A stretch of DNA of 64,000 nucleotides, taken from assembly GCA_916048095.2 (NCBI GenBank), contig OU696588.1, forward strand, positions 6,567,001-6,631,000, given 5' to 3'. The number at the start of each line of letters is the position of its first letter. Within the stretch, counting starts at the first letter, position 1. Origin of the DNA: Sacculina carcini. Its lineage: Eukaryota > Arthropoda > Thecostraca > Sacculinidae. The position numbers and the translations under genes are program-made. Below the pieces are notes generated by a model. The model worked only from the letters and a program-made list of their open reading frames with translations. It ran no database searches and was not told the DNA's origin. Positions 59,218-64,000 of this stretch are shown here, piece after piece.

Positions 59218-61010
59218 CTTGTCTAAATTTCTCTTTTGTTTCCATTCTGATTCGATGGCTCGTTTTTTAATTTGTTTTATAGCATGAGGGGGTAGTTATT
59301 TTGTTTCAGGCGCTGTTTTACTTTGCGAGCCGATATGCTCACATCCTTTGGTGTTATCGACCTCCTACAAGCCCTCACAAATTCACCATGTGCAACTGAA
59401 TGTTTTGCTTGCCTAGGTCCTTGCAAATGCCAATTCAAAATAGAGCCACTGCGAAACGGTTTCATATAAAGTTCACTTGTGAATTGAATACCATCGTATT
59501 TCAATTTGCAGTCCAAGTATGGGAGGGATTTGTCTGATGAAACTTCCATTGTAAATTGTATGGAGGCACAGACAGAATTGGCGACTTCAAGAAGATGTTG
59601 AGGATCAATGTCGTCGTACCACACAACAAAGATATCATCGATGTAGCGTTTCCACAGAACGATGTATGGCAGCTTTGCTTGGATCTGTCGTTCAATATAA
59701 TTAGCGTATATGATCGCTAGTTGTGGAGCCATCGCATTACCCATAAACAATCCATTGGTTTGTTCATAGCTGTTGCCGTCATGTATAACAACATCGTTTG
59801 ACATTGCTAGACGAATTAGTTCTATAATATCGTCGGATTTTATCATGCAGAGAACGTTTTCTTTTGATTTGTTATTTTCTAAAAATATTCTCATCACATC
59901 ATATAGACCGAGTTCTTCTTTTGTCGAATTTCGTGGAATATTTCCATATAGATTTTTCACATCTAGAGATGCAAATCCTTTTACTCCGGTTTGCTGGATG
60001 GTTTGTATCCATGAAGGAAAACCATTTGTACTTCTGATATGTGCAGGAATAACGTCCGATAAGCTGTCCAACTGCTCAGAAAAAGACTGAGCCAATTTAG
60101 TAGCAGGTCCATCAATAGATGCGACGATAGGTCTCCCTCTTAGTTGTCCCTCTTTATGATCTTTGGGCAGAATGTACGTACTGCTCGGCATTGGAAAACT
60201 GAATTTGAAGCTATTGATGTATTTTTTAACGTGTTCATTATTTTTGTATTTTTTTGCTATTGTGCCAAGATTCCTATTGAAATTTTCCTCTCTTGTAGAT
60301 AATAATACCGTTAGAATTTTCGTAAAGTTATCTGTGTTAATGGTGGCTTAAGATAACTTGCGTACTCATTTTCCTTCATTGCAATGAGACGACCAGTCTC
60401 ATCCGTCGATGTAATCACAATTTCACTCTTCTTTATGTCCCTTATTTGTTCAGCTTCTTTTGTTTTTCGCTGCGGTAGTGGTTTATCACTGCATTTTAGA
60501 AGCTTCATCATGCCGCCTGAGAATTCTTGAATATTTTCTGTTTCGATGCCATCTTTTTTCATAGTATCTGAACATTTTTCTATGAAAGCTCCACATTCCT
60601 TCTTCAGTCGTTGACTGTCTTTGAGACTGTATTGATTCGGTATATATGAAGGTCCTTTTATCAGAAGTTCTGAGTGTGGAACCTGGTCCGTTTTGTCGAT
60701 AAATAGTGAATCGTTGTTAGACACGCTTTGTTTATTTTCCACCCTGTCTGATTTATTCAAAGCCTTTGAGTGTAAGTTATGAAATTTTCGTTTCTTTTTT
60801 GATACCATATCTGAGCGGAATTTTATCATGATACGATGATCTTCTCCCTTCAGTGGACATATGGCACATTTCAATCTTTCTAAGCGTTGGTATTCCGCAT
60901 CTAATGCCATCTGCAGCCATTGTTTGCTATGTCTCTCGGCCAGTCGATCTGCTGCCAACGACGGAAATGTACTTCGTAGAACATTTTTTGCTCTCAACCC
61001 CATCGGAATT
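59218..61010 (-). pseudogene. Penelope-like element: N-terminal region and RT
   Basis: Minus strand. 60311-61003 is the N-terminal region: helical, with FEKCSD-type spacing and VITSTDETGRLIAMKENEYA, the block before RT. 59277-60191 is the Penelope-type RT: YILPKDHKEGQLRGRPIVAS, GFASLDVKNLYGNIP, TNGLFMGNAMAPQLAIIYAN and WKRYIDDIFVVW. RT palm residues appear intact. A frameshift separates the two frames at about 60190-60310. The GIY-YIG endonuclease that should follow is absent; after a linker (IKQIKKRAIESEWKQK) the sequence passes at about 59215 into gypsy-5 protease. Confidence 0.88.
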
Positions 61011-61239
61011 ATTTTATTTTCACGACATAAACGTAATAATTCAATGTTACTCCGACATTCCAGCTATTTAGCTTTGAATAAGTTGATGTCACATAACATC
61101 ATAGTTGACGATTTATTGAGTACGAGGTAGAATATTTAGATCCAATGTGTATGGAGTATATATCACAACATACATGTTCATATATGTATATGTTCACATA
61201 TATGTGTATGTGTATTTTTATTAACATATATGTATATAT
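61011..61239. other. AT-rich sequence, no gene
   Basis: Contains runs of atatgttcacatatatgt. Possibly the 5' UTR of the Penelope-like element; nothing else is seen. Confidence 0.4.
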
Positions 61240-61567
61240 ATGTTCACACGCCTTCCAGATACATGTTTACCGATTTTATGTTGACAATACATGAACATAT
61301 GCTGCATTGTACACCTTTACAACTGATAATTTTTCTTGATAGTGTGAAACAATTGTTCTAAAAGTTCAAAATTGTCCTAAATCTAAATAGTTGCTCTTAA
61401 AAATGAAAAAGTTGCAAGAGTTGCGCTAAAAACAAAAAGTTGCAAAAAATTGCATTTATAACTGATTTAATACTTACCTCAGATCAATAAAATATTGATT
61501 TTTGGGTTTCTCAGGATTAACAGATTCTATGATAAAAAAGTTGCATTTGCAACAAAAGGTCACCCTA
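61240..61567. mobile_element. Partial copy of the TAGGGTGACC hAT-like element
   Basis: Collinear with 28215-28567 and ends with the same TIR (caaaaggtcacccta). The left two-thirds are missing; the join is at an AT-rich stretch. Confidence 0.85.
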
Positions 61568-62046
61568 GTTATTAGCAATACTGTTAGTAGAAGTGTGAAA
61601 ACCTTCCCGGTCAATGTTAATTCAATGAGCTAGAGTTATAATGATGGTATCTTATGAAAGAGGTATTGATATCGCCGAGCGTTGGTCAAAATCGTACTAG
61701 AGTCAGAGAGACACAAGTGGAGAGAGACGGTGGTGTCAGTGTAGTAATGACCTGTCATGGGCCGGGTTGACATGACCACTATCAACACCTTGTTTCGTCC
61801 TGGACGTGTGTTTGGAGCCAGTCATCGCCGTACTAACAGCACCTGCCGCTGATTTGCCTGCTGTCAGTGACGGTGCAGAACTCTGTCCTGTTATCGTCAC
61901 TGTAACGTGCACACGTGCAGCACTAGTATTTGCCTCGAGTTTTAACCACATATCATGGCAAAAATAGACGGTTAATTCATTCATAATGTACCTCTCTCCT
62001 GAATTCGCACGTACCCTCAGTTTTATATTTTCCGTCGCGATGCAAA
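61568..62046. other. Unassigned; open minus frame of 110 codons
   Basis: The minus strand from 62068 to 61736 is open and reads ARVHVTVTITGQSSAP among Ser/Thr/Ala-rich residues. No match to Slo1 or a transposon is recognised. Its start overlaps the element at 62047, so it is probably chance. Confidence 0.3.
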
Positions 62047-62273
62047 CAGTGGCGGCTCCAGAGTGCAATTTGGGGGGGGGGCTGAATCTTGGGGGCTATC
62101 AGTGATGTACATGCATCACTATGCAACGTCTTTGCGATACGGCTTATATCAAGAAATTACACAGAAAAAATAGTTTTTCTTGAGCTCTTTAGTAAATATC
62201 TTGGTTATGAGGAGTTCATGTAAGCATTGGGTGGGGGGCTTCAGCCCCCTGAGCCCCCCTGGATCCGCCAGTG
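62047..62273. mobile_element. Small hAT-like MITE, TIR CAGTGGCGG
   Basis: Left end CAGTGGCGGCTCCAG, right end CTGGATCCGCCAGTG, interior with poly-G/poly-C blocks able to pair. Flanks gatgcaaa (62039-62046) and gatgtaag (62274-62281) match at 6 of 8 positions. Confidence 0.65.
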
Positions 62274-62392
62274 GATGTAAGCTAATGAATATTCCGCTTA
62301 AATTTACAGTTTGACTATGATAATATACATCATGTAAAACGTTAAAGAACGCATGAACAAATAAATCTGAAATATAAGGAAAGAAGCACTAG

Positions 62393-62712
62393 CAGTGGCG
62401 GCGCCAGATTCTTCCTATGGGGGCTGAGGGGGGCTAAGGAAAAAGGTGTGGGGACTAAGGAAAAAGATGAGGGGGCTTGGCGAAGCATGAAGAGCTACAC
62501 TCGAACGCTGACTACATAATATTAAATAAGGGACTGGGGCACACTGATTCAGTCCTCGAACTTGAACCATAATTACAGGACTTCATTTACAGTGGTAGGA
62601 AATTGTAATGCCCATGACTATGATTTTGGGGGGGGGGGCACGGTGGGACTTGGCACTTTTTTTGGGGAGGCTCCAGCCCCCCCCCCCCACACACTCCATT
62701 GGGTCGCCACTG
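62393..62712. mobile_element. Small hAT-like MITE with perfect 8-bp TSD
   Basis: Ends CAGTGGCG and CGCCACTG; exact duplication AGCACTAG at 62385-62392 and 62713-62720. The interior is G-rich (gggggctgaggggggctaag), shared with 25830-25890. No ORF. Confidence 0.82.
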
Positions 62713-62720
62713 AGCACTAG

Positions 62721-64000
62721 CTAGGAAGATACTACATTTTGAGACAGAATAGTTAGATGTTCCAAAGAAATTCAGTGAGCTTTCCAAGATATCAACACAA
62801 CGAATACATGATAAAGTTAAGTTAAAAATGGCTCGCTACTTGAAAAATTGGTGTTCAGCAAAAATATCCAAAATAGTAGAAAATGCAACAACTAGCTTGA
62901 TGTACATTTCAGTTTTCGTATATATAGCATGCAATAGGACGAGCAGAATTCAGTTTATCAACAAGCTATTGAGACTACCGCTCAATATTTTCGAAACCAC
63001 TAATAGATTATATACAATGCAGCTTACTGATGCAACAAGGAAAGTCCTGCTAGTTGAGCACATTGAAAATATGCACATAACATGAAAGAAAGAGAGAGGG
63101 AGAGAAAACAGCTGGCTCAAACACTCAATATTATGGTTATCATTGGCCACTCTCACTACTGAGCTACGAGAAACTAGCACAGTCAAGTGGCTATTGGAAC
63201 TAGAAGACAATCAAACCAGGCAAATAATCAGGCAGAATACGGGAAATATCATGTCACCACTTACTTCCGTTACTCTCCGATTTATCAGCTTCAATAGTTT
63301 GGCACAATAGACGCACATTATCAGACACAAGTATGTGCAAGATCATGTTTCATATAGAACATACTAATATTTATGGCAGCACAATATTTTTTTCATATCT
63401 GCAATAATTTCATCGGCACGCTGTTGACAACACATACGTACTCGAGACCTTACATGTCCGTGTATTATGCAGGTGAAAATTGACAATAAACGTCAAATTG
63501 AATTATCATTACTGTACAGCTGCCATATGTATTGAGCAACTCCACATGTTGCTCCAAATAATTGACAGTACACAAAATATGCAGGAGTACGTGCTGAATG
63601 CGATGTGCATGGCGTAAATAGTTATAATGTAAAATAAGATGCAATGAGAGGACGAATTGTACATGTGCTTGAGCAAGTTTCTACCGCGAGTGACTATGAG
63701 CGTGATATGCGTGATCAGCTCGTAAGTGAGCTGAAATTGAAATTCGCAAGCCAAACTGCAAACTGAAGCATGCTCGCTGTACTGAAGCATGCTCGATGTA
63801 CGTCCCATCAGCCAAGCCCGTGGTCTAACTGCTATTCAAGGCACACTTTCTCTTGTTCATGCCCAAATTATCCACACAGCCCCTGCTAACTTCAGGTAGA
63901 GTTCGTTTGTTTCACGCAGTTGATAAACAGCCAGTAACCCAAACATCCACACCATTGTCTTACACTGACTGTGTGTGTGTCTTTCCTCCACTTGCTACAT
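62721..64000. other. No gene found
   Basis: Unique mixed sequence with no recognised protein, repeat or slo exon on either strand. It may be intron of slo, whose 5' exons are not in the window. Confidence 0.5.

Noticed and set aside
61736-62068. Minus-strand 110-codon frame as a possible slo 5' exon
   Set aside because: No Slo1 motif, low-complexity Ser/Thr content, and its start lies inside a MITE.

Overview
The window is from an animal nuclear genome, most likely a protostome invertebrate. Coding sequence is sparse and split by GT-AG introns. Microsatellites are very frequent, and most of the length is transposons of many classes: LINEs, Ty3/Gypsy-type LTR elements, Penelope-like elements, mariner, P-type and hAT-like DNA elements, and a tRNA-derived SINE. 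The one recognisable host gene matches invertebrate Slowpoke (BK, Slo1) potassium channels.

Layout. 1-10.5 kb is outside the host gene: a repeat family with a CCCGCCCGTCGTGCGGAA box, split by an antisense LINE (1.1-4.6 kb) and by a Gypsy-type element with near-identical LTRs (5.28-8.29 kb), then ~341-bp tandem repeats. 12.3-49.7 kb is the 3' half of slo on the minus strand: eleven exons that join without a frame break into about 442 residues (RCK2 region, calcium bowl, C-terminus), ending with a stop and an AATAAA signal. A further 60-nt cassette exon is possible at 55.8 kb. The 5' half (membrane pore and RCK1) was not found and should lie beyond 64 kb.

The slo introns hold a 4.5-kb Gypsy-type element with 266-bp LTRs and a GTCCG target duplication, 17-bp and 19-bp minisatellites, several LINEs, two TIR elements with 7-8-bp duplications, a P-element cluster containing a mariner insertion and a 400-bp-arm palindrome, a Penelope-like GIY-YIG fragment, and two head-on Gypsy-type remnants with a SINE. 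Upstream of 49.9 kb are an RTE-like LINE carrying a nested LINE, a Gypsy-type element fused to a Penelope-like reverse transcriptase, and small hAT-like elements.

The most unusual signal is the placement of dinucleotide repeats around slo exons. In the transcript, (UG)n lies at or close upstream of eight 3' splice sites, and (AC)n lies just after several 5' splice sites, so some large introns have complementary ends that could pair. All assignments come from reading the sequence and remembered family features; no database search was run.
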